DNA of 64,000 nt from positions 4,774,001 through 4,838,000 of the forward strand of contig OZ020492.1 in the NCBI GenBank assembly GCA_963971405.1, read 5' to 3'. The position numbers were made by a program, and so were the translations under genes. Under the pieces are notes generated by a model that was not told the origin of the DNA, made no database searches, and saw only the letters and a list, made by a program, of their open reading frames with translations. How positions within the stretch are numbered: the stretch's first letter is position 1; every line of letters starts with the position of its first letter. Shown here in pieces: positions 52,358 to 62,515 of this stretch. This DNA comes from Psococerastis gibbosa (Eukaryota; Arthropoda; Insecta; Psocodea; Psocidae).

Positions 52358-52532
52358 TACGGCTTTGGCTTCGCTGACAAGTTGCTTGTACTTGTGCATG
52401 TCTCTGAATAGCAGCATGCACTCGGTGACGTGTCGTAACTTAACACTGGTATTAACCTACAGATATACAGAACCTACAGAATCGGATACATTCATTAAAT
52501 TGCTTACATGTGATCAGCCTTTAATAAAAAAG
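52358..52532 (+). mobile_element. SINE2
   Basis: TACGGCTTTGGCTTCGCTG, GTTGCTTGTACTTGTGCATG, CTCGGTGACGTGTCGTAACT and GGATACATTCATTAAATTGC, TTACATGTGATCAGCC. The head is diverged. Confidence 0.65.
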
Positions 52533-52620
52533 TTAAATCATCGTGAGAGGCTGCTGCATCAGCTATAGACCCAAACTCCCACCCTAACATAATAAAAAAA
52601 ATAAGGATAAGATTCTAGAA

Positions 52621-52891
52621 CAGCGGGTACCAAACGTTTTTCCTCGAGGGCCACTCTGAGGGCCAGGTACTTTACCGCGGGGCACAGGTGTAAAAAATGA
52701 AAAAGCATGAAAATGGACAAGGTGGATTTTAATTGAATGAGAACCGTGAAACTTTTTAATATTTTCTTCAATAAATTCTACAATATTAGGATTCTCCTCG
52801 CAGTAGGCTACTTGCAGAATTTTTAGATTTTTGTCAGGTAGGCTGAGGGCGACATCAAAAAGATCCGCGGGCCATAGTTTGTAGATGGCTG
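52621..52891. mobile_element. 271-bp hAT-like MITE (CAGCGGGTACCAAAC ends)
   Basis: Left end CAGCGGGTACCAAACG with GAGGGCCAC inside. The right end, inverted, reads CAGCCATCTACAAACTATGG then CCCGCGG. This is the CAG----T---AAAC---GGCC pattern of hAT non-autonomous elements. Flanking octamers TTCTAGAA (52613-52620) and ATCTAGAA (52892-52899) match at 7 of 8. Confidence 0.65.
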
Positions 52892-52899
52892 ATCTAGAA

Positions 52900-55269
52900 G
52901 GTAGAGCGAGCTATCAGCTGTGGTCGTCTTGAGGTTACGCTACTGTTAAGGGCACCATCTCTATAGACCCCCCCCCCTCCTCAAGAAAATAACAATCACA
53001 AGGAGCCAGCTTGGACGCTTAATTAAGTTGGGTTAATAATGACAAGTTGGGGGACAAACAGGGGAAGGGTCGGTCTTGTGTGAGTTTGCGAAGGTTTGTC
53101 AAACCGTGGTTTCCGATCAAACTAATTCCGTCACTCCTGAAGTTTACACAGAACAACGGGTCAGTTTGCCATTCCAGCTTTGACAAACCTTGTAAACAAT
53201 GAGAAGTTTAGTTCCACTTCGAAAGGTCTGAAGGGTCAAAATGTGGGAATTTGTGAGTCAAACTAATATTTTCTACGTTTGTGCGCAGTGCGCTTTGCGT
53301 TTTTATCGCTGAGTAGTTTATATAATTTTGTAAGCCTAGATTTATTATTTGAGTTATTGGTCCCCTCTTTGTAGCTACTGAGTGCCACCATACATACTCC
53401 TGTCTATTCCCATATTATATAGTTATAGCCTCGAAGGGCTATTCTACCAGCTAATCTATTTTGGCTGACAAATTATTTACCAAATTAATAACATATTTAA
53501 CATTTTTTCCTGAAGAAAAACAACAAAAGAAAAGGAGAGAAAATAGTATATAACAGGCACTCATTCATTCACTCGCACTCTTCACTCCCCAGAAACTGAT
53601 GGCAGACTGTCCTAAATCGCCCCAAAAAACTATTCACTGTCCTAGTTTCGTCTGGCAAGGAGTTTCAAAGCCTAGAGGTGTTCACTGGGTAGGAAAGGTT
53701 GTTGTAATTTGTTCCGTTTGTTTGAAGCTCTTGTGTTAAAATTGCGGTAATCAGGCAAGGAGGTATGACATAGTCGCTAAAGGAACAATTTAGGATCATT
53801 TTTCGCGCTTTTTGACGTTGATTCGTTTAATATCCATTGAAAAAATTGTGCACCTCAATTCTCAAGTGGGTTAATTGTATGAGTGAGCCGCAAGGCCCCT
53901 AATTCACCCACATTGAAAATAAAGCCAAGCCATTTCCTATCTTCCTTTCAAAATGACATTTTACATAAGGGAAGGGTAATTGAAATATTACAGTAAATTA
54001 TACACAGGAAAGCTTATTTAAATGGGTCTTCTTCAACGGATTATTATTATTTTCCACTTTGTTAATAGAAAATATGGAAAAGTAAAAAACAAAATCAAAA
54101 TTGAAAACTGCCCTGAAAATGAAAGCCAACAGACTGTCGGATAAAAAATTAATAGAAAGAAATTTATGAGATTTTTATAAGAACAGAGGAAAAGAGAAGA
54201 TTTAAGGTATTTTTTGAGAAAGAATTCTTTTCTTGGTGTGATATAAAAACTTCAATACCTGCATATGTATTATTCATTGTTCGCTCTCAGTCACTGAGCA
54301 AGGAAATTGTCACTGAGCGCCCAGGTACGAAGTCTATCTCTCTCTTTCCTCTATCCCTAAGGATACAACCAACTCTATCTTAGTCAATGTCAAAGGAAAG
54401 CAACTTTTCACTGAGGAATATATATACATTTTTCCTTTAAATCATATTTCTCGTATACAATACAGGCCAGTAATATAGTTGGATTTTGAAGTTATATAGA
54501 AATGACAAGCAAACAATGTTTCAAGTAGTGCAAAATTTACCCTATAAACCAAGTAACCCTTGCTTATGACCCCTACGCCCCCCCCCCCAACGGCAAAAAT
54601 AAAAAGCACCCTAGTTTTCTGCTGCAATAGGAAGGAAACCGAAATCTGTCTTTAGGGAACTAACTTTTCTGTTAAAAAATGTATCAGTTGAGGGCAATGG
54701 GGCATGAAAGTTAATAAATTCGATAGAGAGGGATTATTTTAATTTAATATAATTTGTCGAGGCTCTGGGTTAGGGGCCCCTTACCGGGTAAACCCGTGCC
54801 TTCAGCCTCGTTAGAGGGGGTAGTGAGAGGGCAGTTGGGGGATTCTACGTGGTCATTACTTTGCAGTTGGCTCTGGAGCGAGTGGTGAGTTTTTGGAACA
54901 CTGCTCCCTTTGGGATGCTGCAACATGGCCGGCAGTCGCGATGTTAGTTTTTTGGTGTGGAGCTAAATTATGTGTAACATTGCTAAGCCCCTGCTCTATA
55001 TACTAGTATATTCAATAGTAATATAGTCAAGCCAGCGACATTGATATCAACTCTCTTTCCTGCTTGATTTGCTATCCATTACAGTCATACATATACTGTA
55101 TTGTTGTTGTATTGTAAATTGTGTATCAATGATTCCATATTCTAAATATTGTATTATTTTTATTTTTTTAATATTTTACTTTACTTACTTTAGTAATGGT
55201 CACCATTGCATCACCCCAAAATTTGTAATTATTATTATACATTTAATTTAGGGCCTACTACGCAAGTTG
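52900..55269. other. Mostly unassigned sequence
   Basis: Three items stand out. An inverted repeat at 53088-53109 / 53183-53202 (AAGGTTTGTCAAA) could be a small foldback. A LINE-like 3' end lies at 53868-53945 (see 46.59 kb). A GC-rich patch at 54755-54965 (GGGGCCCCTTACCGGGTAAA) I cannot place. The rest is AT-rich. No gene is supported. Confidence 0.35.
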
Positions 55270-55490
55270 TACTGTTAATTACTGAGAGCGGTGAGAATGC
55301 TACTAACTTCCCTAAATTGCTTATAGACAATCTCAGATAAAGCTTTCTTCACAGTCATTAAGGCACACAATGACAGGGCAAGAACTACCTGATTTTGACG
55401 ATTTTTTAACGATTTTACTTCATACTTTCTTGCTGAGAACATGATTGTATACGTTAACAGAAATATGTATTTATTTATTTTATAAAAGAT
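55270..55490 (+). mobile_element. LINE-E 3' end (copy 4)
   Basis: ACTGAGAGCGGTGAGAATGC, TACTAACTTCCCTAAATTGC, AAGAACTACCTGATTTTGAC and GATTTTTTAACGATTTTACT match the other LINE-E ends. The codons are frameshifted and the TVTEALAQ end is mutated. Confidence 0.7.
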
Positions 55491-55624
55491 TTTGTCGATC
55501 CAAGTTGCACGTGTCTATTTCATACATTTTATTATTATTATTACTAGAATTATTTATGGGTTTCTTATGAACGTAGGCCAACCTGGCAACGTGGCAAGTG
55601 GTTTCAGGAATTTAAAAAAATGTC

Positions 55625-55810
55625 TGGACCTGTAGAGTAGTGGTACAGACTCCGACTTTCTCCCAAAATGTTGTTGGTTCGAGTCTCACACTTGCTACAT
55701 TTTCTGGCCATGCTTCGAAGGGCATGTAAAGCAGGCGGCCCTGGGCCTTCCTAGTGGAGTGTAAGAGAGGGCTTTACAGCCCTACCTCCGCTAGGTTGGT
55801 TAGGTTAGGT
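55625..55810 (+). mobile_element. SINE1, full-length
   Basis: GTAGAGTAGTGGTACAGACT, CCGACTTTCTCCCAAAATG, TTGTTGGTTCGAGTCTCAC (a good box B), TACATTTTCTGGCCATGC, GAGGGCTTTACAGCCCTAC. It lacks the CAATAAA..GTC end and stops in GGTTGGTTAGGTTAGG. Confidence 0.8.
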
Positions 55811-55844
55811 TTAAATCATTAATATCTTGTATAGTAAATTAAAG

Positions 55845-55895
55845 AGCCGGTACGAGTGAGCCCGTTAATGCGTTCCTATTCATCGTATTTATAGT
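55845..55895 (+). repeat. G-type 5' end, isolated
   Basis: GAGCCGGTACGAGTGAGCCC and GTTAATGCGTTCCTATTCAT are a variant of the G 5' end without the remaining element. The same short form is seen at 47.29 and 51.30 kb. Confidence 0.45.
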
Positions 55896-56111
55896 TACCG
55901 AGTTAACTCTTAAAGTTCTTGTTAGAGAACTGTGCACTCTGTGACAAATATGAAAAGTAGGAAAGTAACGTTACCTTAAACCGTGTCCAGACTGGTGCAT
56001 TAAGGTATTGAATTTCGGCAAAGCCGCAGTGCTTTCCATTATGGCCTCCGTCCACACTATAGTAAGTTGCATTATGGACGTGTGATAGCTGGGTCAGTAT
56101 CACTCGCGATG

Positions 56112-56283
56112 CTTGAAGAAGAAGATGTAGTGATGCGCAGGGAGAAAAGATTTTGGGTTCGGCCGAGTCTAAAAACCAGGACTACATACAACGCCAGTGA
56201 TTTAATGAAAGATTTGATTTTAGACGACGTCAGCGAACTGAACCTGGAATATCGATGTGATATGGGGTTTCGAAATTTCTTTT
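56112..56283 (+). pseudogene. PIF/Harbinger-like transposase N-terminal fragment
   Basis: From the ATG at 56109 the frame reads MLEEEDVVMRREKRFWVRPS, then YNASDLMKDLILDDVSELNL and EYRCDMGFRNFF, then stops. R(R)--RRFWV-P is the N-terminal signature of HARBI1-like nucleases, and the GFRNFFRM-type block follows it. The nuclease domain with its DDE residues is missing. A longer formal frame begins at 56067. CCGTGTCCAGACTGGTGCAT upstream and GCCGTCCAGACCACAGGCC downstream may be remains of element ends. Confidence 0.5.
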
Positions 56284-56754
56284 GACAATAGACAAGACTC
56301 AAGATAACAGCAGAAGATGAGTGAGGCCAGACCGCGTGGGTACTGAGAACTGGCGAATGCACCGGGAATAGGGTTCGCACGCCGTCCAGACCACAGGCCA
56401 CAGCATGCCGATCAACTTTACTTTGATTAGACAGGTTTCAATTCTGTTATTAAGTCCGGGCGGCATGCCAATATTCTACTGTCAAGAAGTTGGGCCTTAA
56501 CGCCGCTAGAATGCGCTGCTCACATTCCACTGCGCGTCGTAATTAAAAAATGCAGTTTTTTGCGTTAAATCTTTCTCTTACTAGGTTTATTTAAGAATTA
56601 ATATACGAAATCAAGGTTTGTGTACAACGATACTCTTCTGTAAGAGCACAGTATGCGTTATGAGGAGTAATAAGATTTATAATTCTGAATTGGTCTCTAC
56701 GCTAGCCTTACTGTAATACTAATCACTACTAAACCAGATTGAACCTTCCAGAAA
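56284..56754. other. Unassigned sequence
   Basis: It may contain decayed Harbinger-like flanks (GTCCAGACCACAGGCCAC). Nothing else is recognised. Confidence 0.35.
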
Positions 56755-56945
56755 TATGATACTGATGAAGACGGCGATGCTGGCCCCACAGGAACTCAAT
56801 GAAAATTCAACGGCATGAGGACACAGAATAGGGCATCGGGAAACCACTGCATTACAAATCCCTAGCAATGTCATAATGGCTACAATTACCATGATGATCG
56901 CCAATCTTCGATAGATGAGGCATTAGAAAAAGAAGATTCTCACTG
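56755..56945 (+). pseudogene. LINE C-terminal relic (GRRRTS type, copy 2)
   Basis: Plus-strand frames give ALQIPSNVIMATITMMIANL then R and a stop, matching the FR-A-NKV-IA-MIANLR end of the LINE at 380-605. Upstream, a battered RRCWPHRNSMKIQRHE stands for the GRRGPGRR-TSWL block. The tail AATCTTCGATAGATGAGGCA then TTAGAAAAAGAAGA matches the other copy inverted. The antisense frame here looks like a membrane protein but is a shadow. Confidence 0.55.
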
Positions 56946-57412
56946 TAAGTTGTTGTCATTTCACTATTTAAGGGCTCCCATTGATCTGGTCATTTTACAG
57001 CTTATCGTGGGTCCTAAAGCATAATATAACTTTAACAGCGGTAGCCGTACCGAGTGAAATGCCTAAGGCATGAAGAAATGTGCGGCATTGCAATAAGTAA
57101 GAAATTTCAAGCTTGACTTGGTAAGTTACCTGTAAAGTCAGCATCCTGATGGAGAAGGGGTAATTACAAGGTAGCATCATTAGTAGTTAGCGTAGTCAAA
57201 GAAGACTTCTGAATGCGAAACGGTAGTTTGTATCTCGTTGTCTGGCATGATTTGACAATGGGAAGGTTTCAAATTATTCCGTTTCACCTTTATACCTTGT
57301 CATTTCCTTTGTTTAGTAGTCCTTGTGGAATGAAGGGCCCGTGGGAAGAGTTCGCAGTAAAATCCAACTAGGGAAATTTACATCTATGGGGGCAACGCAC
57401 GGTAATGTTCGG

Positions 57413-58108
57413 CAGTGGCGTAGCCAAGGGGGGGGGGGGGGTCAGCTGGGTCCAGCCCCCCCAAAAAAAATTATATAAACAGCAAATTTTTCAGATATTT
57501 AATTTAAAAAATTCCCCGGGAGATCCCGGTCCCCCTGTTTCCAGTTTTGTTAATGAAGTTATCGTCTGCAAAATCAAAATTTTTTTGCCGACAAATTATT
57601 TTAAAAAACATTCCCCCTGGGTAGCCCCCGGGCCCCCCTTGTTAGCTGCAATATTCTTCAGACGTAAAATATAAACATAACTGCTTTCAAAGTACGTAAA
57701 TTCCACTATTTTGGGCCTATTATTTTTCAAAATAATTCCCCCTGGGGTGACCCCTGGGCCCCCCTTTCTAGCAGTAGATCTACTATTCCTCGGCTGTAAA
57801 GCCTAAACATTATTAGAATACGTTACAAGACGTACATATATACATCAAAGTGTGTAAAACTCCACAATTTCAGGCTGATTTTTTCAAACCCCTTCCCCGG
57901 GAGGGACCCCCGGACCCCCCATTCGGCCTCCCGACCACTCGGGTGGGGTTATTAAGATCATGCCCCTAATTAGAAGATGCGTACGTCCATGAGAGCGGTT
58001 TTCCTCTTTTTCTACTGCTTTACGAAACTACATGGGGGGGGAGGGGGAGCGCGTTGCATGAAAACTGGACCCCCCCCCCAAAAAAAAAAAAATCTGGCTA
58101 CGCCGCTG
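57413..58108 (+). mobile_element. hAT-like MITE, CAGTGGCG type (copy 3)
   Basis: 696 bp, opening CAGTGGCGTAGCCAAGGGGG and closing CTGGCTACGCCGCTG. It is bordered by a perfect 8-bp duplication ATGTTCGG (57405-57412 and 58109-58116), the classical hAT signature. The interior aligns with 36.0 kb throughout: TTCAGATATTTAATTTAAAA, TTTCCAGTTTTGTTAATGAA, AACTGCTTTCAAAGTACGTA and TAATTAGAAGATGCGTACGT. The 89-codon frame at 57405 is translated repeat. Confidence 0.85.
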
Positions 58109-58116
58109 ATGTTCGG

Positions 58117-59044
58117 AGCTCAATTGCCATGTACTGTGCGAGTTCCCGATTAGTCAAATTGATGCAGCCATTCTTTGTTTACATTTTGACATGTCATATT
58201 TAATCCATTAAATATTCTTCATTGAAAGTGAGCGAAAGTTGTCCATTCCGCAGCCAAAAAGTCTCCAAAGTTGGCGCTGAGGATAGTCAAAAAATGAAAC
58301 CGGTGCTGTGAGACCAAGCTACCATTTCGTAAGAGAAAAGAAGAACTAGACGTGAAAAATAAACACTGTTTATTACGCTTTGAAAAGAACAAGAAAAAGA
58401 AAGCACTTATTGACAACCACTACAGGAACATTTGTTTTCCTTCGTATTCACCTCGTTCTCAAATTCCGTAAGGTATTCGAAGGATAAAATTTTCATTATT
58501 CATTGAAAATTCAAAAAAAAAAAAAAATCAATCGAGAAAATATTTTCTATTGACAGAGCGTCAGTTTCTTATCAGTGTCAAAAGTTGTGGATTTTAATTT
58601 TAAATATTGATATTTACGAATAAAATTGTAAATTTGGTCTCTTCCGTGGTTTATTCAGAAGCGATGCTGATCTCCTATAAGCTGACTTCGCATGGTGAAA
58701 GTAAGCTCATGCTTTCGTCAAAAGCCTGCTTACCGGCTTATGTATAGTTGTTGTTTTAGATTTAATGTGTTTTTTTAACATTAGAGTTAGAGATTTATAC
58801 GGGGGGGGGGGGGGTTTATTATTTCTTGCCTGTCTTTGCGGCTCTATTCGGCTATTATATATATTTCTAGAATTTGCTGGCGATTTTAAATTAAAAAAAT
58901 AATAAAATAATTCACTTTACTTTTTTTTATTATCCAGTCAACACGGTAAAGGTGCAATATATTGAAAAATAATAATAATACATATAACTATCACGCTCAA
59001 GCTTCCGCTTTCTTTTTTTCTTCTTTTTTCTTTTTCTTCTTTTC
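58117..59044. other. Unassigned sequence
   Basis: AT-rich, with an A tract at about 58511-58526 and a G tract at 58801-58814. No family is recognised. Confidence 0.4.
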
Positions 59045-59575
59045 CTTCTTTTTCTTGTCCGGTATTCCCTGGACAAGGAGCATATATTTCAAAAATACAA
59101 TACGTAATAATACCATCCCGCATCCCCAAGCTAGCGCTTATTTGGGACAAAAGACTCATACAGTGCTGCTAAACAAGGCCTTTTTTTTTTTTTTTTTTTT
59201 TTACTTGTTATTTTAATGTCAGTTTTTATTATTATTAACTCCCATTGACCAGCCGTCTTTTTATACCCGCTTTTAACTAACCCATCTGTTTAAATTTTTT
59301 CATTTGTGGAGGAAGTTCATTAAATATCTTTGGTATAAGAACTTTGTTTAATCTCTCTCCGTATTTGTTATATATTATAATATAATATATATTATCTCAA
59401 ACTTAAGCTTTTTTGGGTTTCTTGTATTGTACTTCCCTTTATCATCTATTTGGTATTCTTTTTTTAAATAGTTATCTCTTATTAATTTAAAGCCTACTTG
59501 AATAGTTTCGTTATTGGCAGAATGTTAGCATGTTTGAATTTTTCGTCGTGTTGTTTGTATTTCTTGTTATTATAG
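59045..59575 (-). mobile_element. LINE-B C-terminus and 3' UTR, decayed
   Basis: Inverted copy: terminal hairpin CTTGTCC/GGACAAGG at 59054-59078, ATCCCCAAGCTAGCGCTTAT, ACAGTGCTGCTAAACAAGG, then codons for KKFKQMG with a stop, PKIFNELPPQ and DDKGKYNTRNPKKLKFEI. A duplicated TATATTATAA block near 59370-59395 and a frameshift near 59490 break the frame. A T tract of about 22 lies at 59180. Confidence 0.75.
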
Positions 59576-59589
59576 ATAATAATAATAAT

Positions 59590-59690
59590 AACAATAAATT
59601 TTGTTCCCCAGCCGGTACCCCCAGCACTGGGAGCATATAATATAAAGAATACAATACAATAATATAACAATAGTCGTGTTTACCAGAATA
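59590..59690 (-). mobile_element. LINE-like 3' end
   Basis: Inverted it reads ATTATATGCTCCCAGTGCTG, GGGGTACCGGCTGGGGAAC. It has the TAT-ATGCTCC lead-in and a G/C-rich pairing segment like LINE-A/B ends, but a different sequence. It is possibly a sister family. Confidence 0.4.
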
Positions 59691-60067
59691 CTGCAATGTA
59701 ATACTAATAATAATAATAATAATAATAATCGATCTGGCTGAATGAGGAAGATAGCTACGAAGTGAATTACTACACACCAAATTGTAGTCTGGGCATTGGG
59801 GGCTCGTTAGCGATACTTGATATCTTGAAGAATGAAGATAGGCGTACGCAGACAGCTGTGCAATCGAAATAGCTTCTGGGACCAAAGTGTCTCTTGTCAA
59901 AATCTCTGACTTGTAGCAATTTGCCGAAGTAAACAATCTGAATACTGTACATCCTGATGTAGTAGTAGTAGTGTTTGTCAGGTTAATAACGACTTAGGCC
60001 TCATATTTGGGCCCATAGAGCGGCCCCGACTTGACTGTCCTATGCCAGCCCATAGGACTGTCCGACT

Positions 60068-60252
60068 GTGGACCTCCTGATTATAGTGGATTCCGAACCA
60101 CTTGGGAAACACAGTGAAGTCACACGATTAGTTCGGAGGTGACTAGGACAAGTCCTACCATGTTTCCCTACCGGCACTCTGCACACGACCAAGTTATCTG
60201 CAGCTTTGAACCTGCTCTGGTCCGCTGGATTCAACTTGGTATGGCGGCCGGT
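60068..60252 (-). repeat. R3 repeat, 5' half
   Basis: TGTGGACCTCCTGATTATAG, GGATTCCGAACCACTTGGG, CGGAGGTGACTAGGACA and GGATTCAACTTGGTATGGCG are the inverted R3 head. The 3' half is missing. Confidence 0.65.
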
Positions 60253-60454
60253 CGTACATCCTGATACTTTGATCTTCGATATTGTAAGGTCCGATTAGAG
60301 ATCATGTAAGAGTTTCTCCAGTGACTTCGCGGAGGTGATGCATTACAAATGAAAATAAAAGTAACTTTTCACTAATTCCGCTACATAAATCTATATTGTG
60401 ACAGCAGTTTCGGTTGTGGACACCATCATCAGACTGTAAAAAACCCCATCGGCT

Positions 60455-60612
60455 TTCGGACATTATGAATTTCAGTCATTGGTAAACTTGCTTACTCCTC
60501 GATGTAAACCCTCACCAAATACAAGTGCAGATAGGCAAGCTCAGACATGTCTACCATTGACATTGTGGCAGGTGGTAGCTCTACTTAACCAAGTATGGGA
60601 ACGAATCTAACT
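60455..60612 (+). repeat. P repeat, diverged
   Basis: TCGGCTTTCGGACATTATG, CATTGGTAAACTTG, CTCGATGTAAACCCTCACCA, GATAGGCAAGCTCAGACATG and TACTTAACCAAGTATGGGAA. Confidence 0.5.
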
Positions 60613-60629
60613 GGTATATTAGTTGAATA

Positions 60630-61012
60630 GGTGCCCATTCCATCGACCGGCTAGGGCTATTTACAAAAACAGTGACGTGGTAGCAGACATTCAAGACTTA
60701 GGCGGGGTTTCCATCGACCTCGCATTGCAGAATTGACGGAAATGTTTATTTTCTTATATGCCATAGTTAAAATTGATCAATGATCATACAGTAAAATCAC
60801 AAACGAACAAACTAAAATTAAAAAATGGCTTCATGGGATATGTTAAGTACAAACATTTTAATAGATTTCTATGAAAGAAAAATTCTAATTTCCGTCAATG
60901 TCATTTGCATTCTGCAATGTGAGATCGATGGAAACCCCGCCTAAGTCTTGAATTTCTGCTACCACGTCACCGTTTTTGTAAATAACCCTAGCCGGTCGGT
61001 GGACTGGGCGCC
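60630..61012. mobile_element. TTA-MITE (copy 2)
   Basis: 383 bp. Left end GGTGCCCATTCCATCGACCG, right end GGTCGGTGGACTGGGCGCC. ATA stands on both sides (60627-60629, 61013-61015), an allowed variant of a 3-bp TWA-like target. The interior matches copies 1, 3 and 4. Confidence 0.85.
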
Positions 61013-61404
61013 ATAGGAAATTTATCCCAGCGTGTTGCATTGACCCTTTTGCTCAACATGTCTGGACAATATGTCAGAGCATGGTGAGTTTCTGATAATT
61101 AATTACGTGCAAGGGCCGAGAAGCCTGTGCGGGTGCAAAGAATATTCTGCGGAAAACACCCTTTTCTAAAACAAATGACACGTGACAGAGAATGTTATCT
61201 GGGTTTCCAGAGGGTATATAGAGATAAATATATTCTCTGTGCTGATGTGCAGTAATATTTTATAAATTATTTCCGTACACTTTGGCTTGGGCTCAAGATA
61301 TCATTAACACAGTAGAACTAGGTTAATAGGGGTTCGGACAAGAAAAGAACTTCGGTTTATATAATATAAAATTTCTAGGCCCCACTGAAGGTTCAAAAAT
61401 AGTC

Positions 61405-61932
61405 ATTGAAATGCCAGTTGGTTAGTAATGAGAGACATTAGGGAACATTATGAGATTTTAGAGGCAAAATTGTCGTTAGGCGCCCATTCCATTGACCGGC
61501 TAGGGCTATTTCCAACAACGGTGACGTGGTAGCAGACATTCAAGACTTAGGTGGCGTTTCCACCGACCTCGCATTGCAGAATTGACGGAAATGTTTATTT
61601 TCCTCTATGCCATAGTTAAAATTGATCAATGATCATACAGTAAAATCACAAACAAACAAACTAAAATTAAAAAATGGCGTCATGGGATATGTTAGGTACA
61701 AACATTTTAATAGATTTCTATAAAAAGAAAAATTCTAATTTCCGTCAATGTCATTTGCATTCTGCAATGCGAGGTCGGTGGAGACGCTACCTAAGTCTTG
61801 AATGTCTGCTACCACGTCACTGTTTTTGGAAATAGCCCTAGCCGGTCAATGGAATGGGCGCCTAACGTGGAGAGAAACTCCCTGACACTATTTTAAGTTC
61901 GAAGGGTTCAACCTCTTTCGTTACTATTATTA
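61405..61932 (+). repeat. U repeat unit 1, split by a TTA-MITE
   Basis: AGTTGGTTAGTAATGAGAGA and TTATGAGATTTTAGAGGCAA lie left of the MITE. GTGGAGAGAAACTCCCTGAC and TCAACCTCTTTCGTTACTAT lie right of it. Unit 2 at 62383-62512 has the same order without the insertion. The class is unknown. Confidence 0.6.
61479..61862. mobile_element. TTA-MITE (copy 3)
   Basis: 384 bp. GGCGCCCATTCCATTGACCG at the left and CGGTCAATGGAATGGGCGCC at the right are perfect inverted repeats. TTA precedes it and TAA follows. The core contains TGATCAATGATCATACAGTA and AAAATGGCGTCATGGGATAT. It is the best-preserved copy. Confidence 0.9.
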
Positions 61933-61933
61933 T

Positions 61934-62085
61934 TGGCTACATTTTCTGGCCATGCTTCGGAGGGCATGTAGAACAGGCGGTCCCGGGCTTTCTTGGTTGA
62001 GTGTAAGAGAGGGCTTTATAGTCCTAACTCCGCTAGGTTGGCTTAGTAATGGAAACAATAAAAAGTCCTTATTTAGTTATTTATT
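61934..62085 (+). mobile_element. SINE1, head truncated
   Basis: It starts at GGCTACATTTTCTGGCCATG and continues to GGGCTTTATAGTCCTAACTC, GGTTGGCTTAGTAATGG, CAATAAAAAGTCCTTATTTA. The tRNA-like part is absent. Confidence 0.8.
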
Positions 62086-62124
62086 TATTATTATTATTAT
62101 TATTTTTAAGGAGCTATTGTAATT

Positions 62125-62382
62125 GAAATTTTTTTAAGGGACTTTTTATGGGTCCAGCCCAACTTGTAGTGGCCCATAGATCCCTTGTCAAATATCAACG
62201 ATCCCATGGATTTCGGACATTATTTGTATTATTTCTGTATGAATTTTTGTCCATTGGGAAACTGGTATACATTCTCGATGTCAACCTACACCAGCAACAA
62301 ACGATAATGGACAAGTTGAGACAAGCTTATCATTGACGCAATGAAACAGGCGAAAGCATGACTTAACCAAGTACAGATACGA
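62125..62382 (+). repeat. P repeat, full copy
   Basis: GGACTTTTTATGGGTCCAGC, CGATCCCATGGATTTCGGAC, ATTATTTGTATTATTTCTGT, GAAACTGGTATACATTCTCG, AATGGACAAGTTGAGACAAG and TTAACCAAGTACAGATACGA. It serves as the reference for the other P copies. Confidence 0.65.
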
Positions 62383-62512
62383 GTTGTTTGTAATGAGAGC
62401 TGAAAGAGAACTTTTTGAGATTAAGATCCAAAATTGTGATGAAGTGGAGAGAAACTCCCCAACTCTATTTTGAGTTGAAGGAGTTAAATCTCTTTCGTTA
62501 TTATTATTATTT
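62383..62512 (+). repeat. U repeat unit 2, empty at the MITE site
   Basis: GTTTGTAATGAGAGCTGAAA, AAAATTGTGATGAAGTGGAG, AGAAACTCCCCAACTCTATT and TTAAATCTCTTTCGTTATTA parallel unit 1 but run uninterrupted where unit 1 carries the 384-bp MITE. Confidence 0.6.
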
Positions 62513-62515
62513 TTA

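Noticed and set aside
53088-53202. Small foldback built on AAGGTTTGTCAAA
   Set aside because: Arms are only about 20 bases with mismatches and no duplication or second copy, so it is mentioned but not called.
56719-57180. Two minus-strand frames that look like a membrane protein
   Set aside because: The frame at 56719-56904 lies antisense to a LINE C-terminal relic whose sequence recurs at 380-605, so its hydrophobic stretches are shadows. The other frame (56995-57180) has no support of its own.
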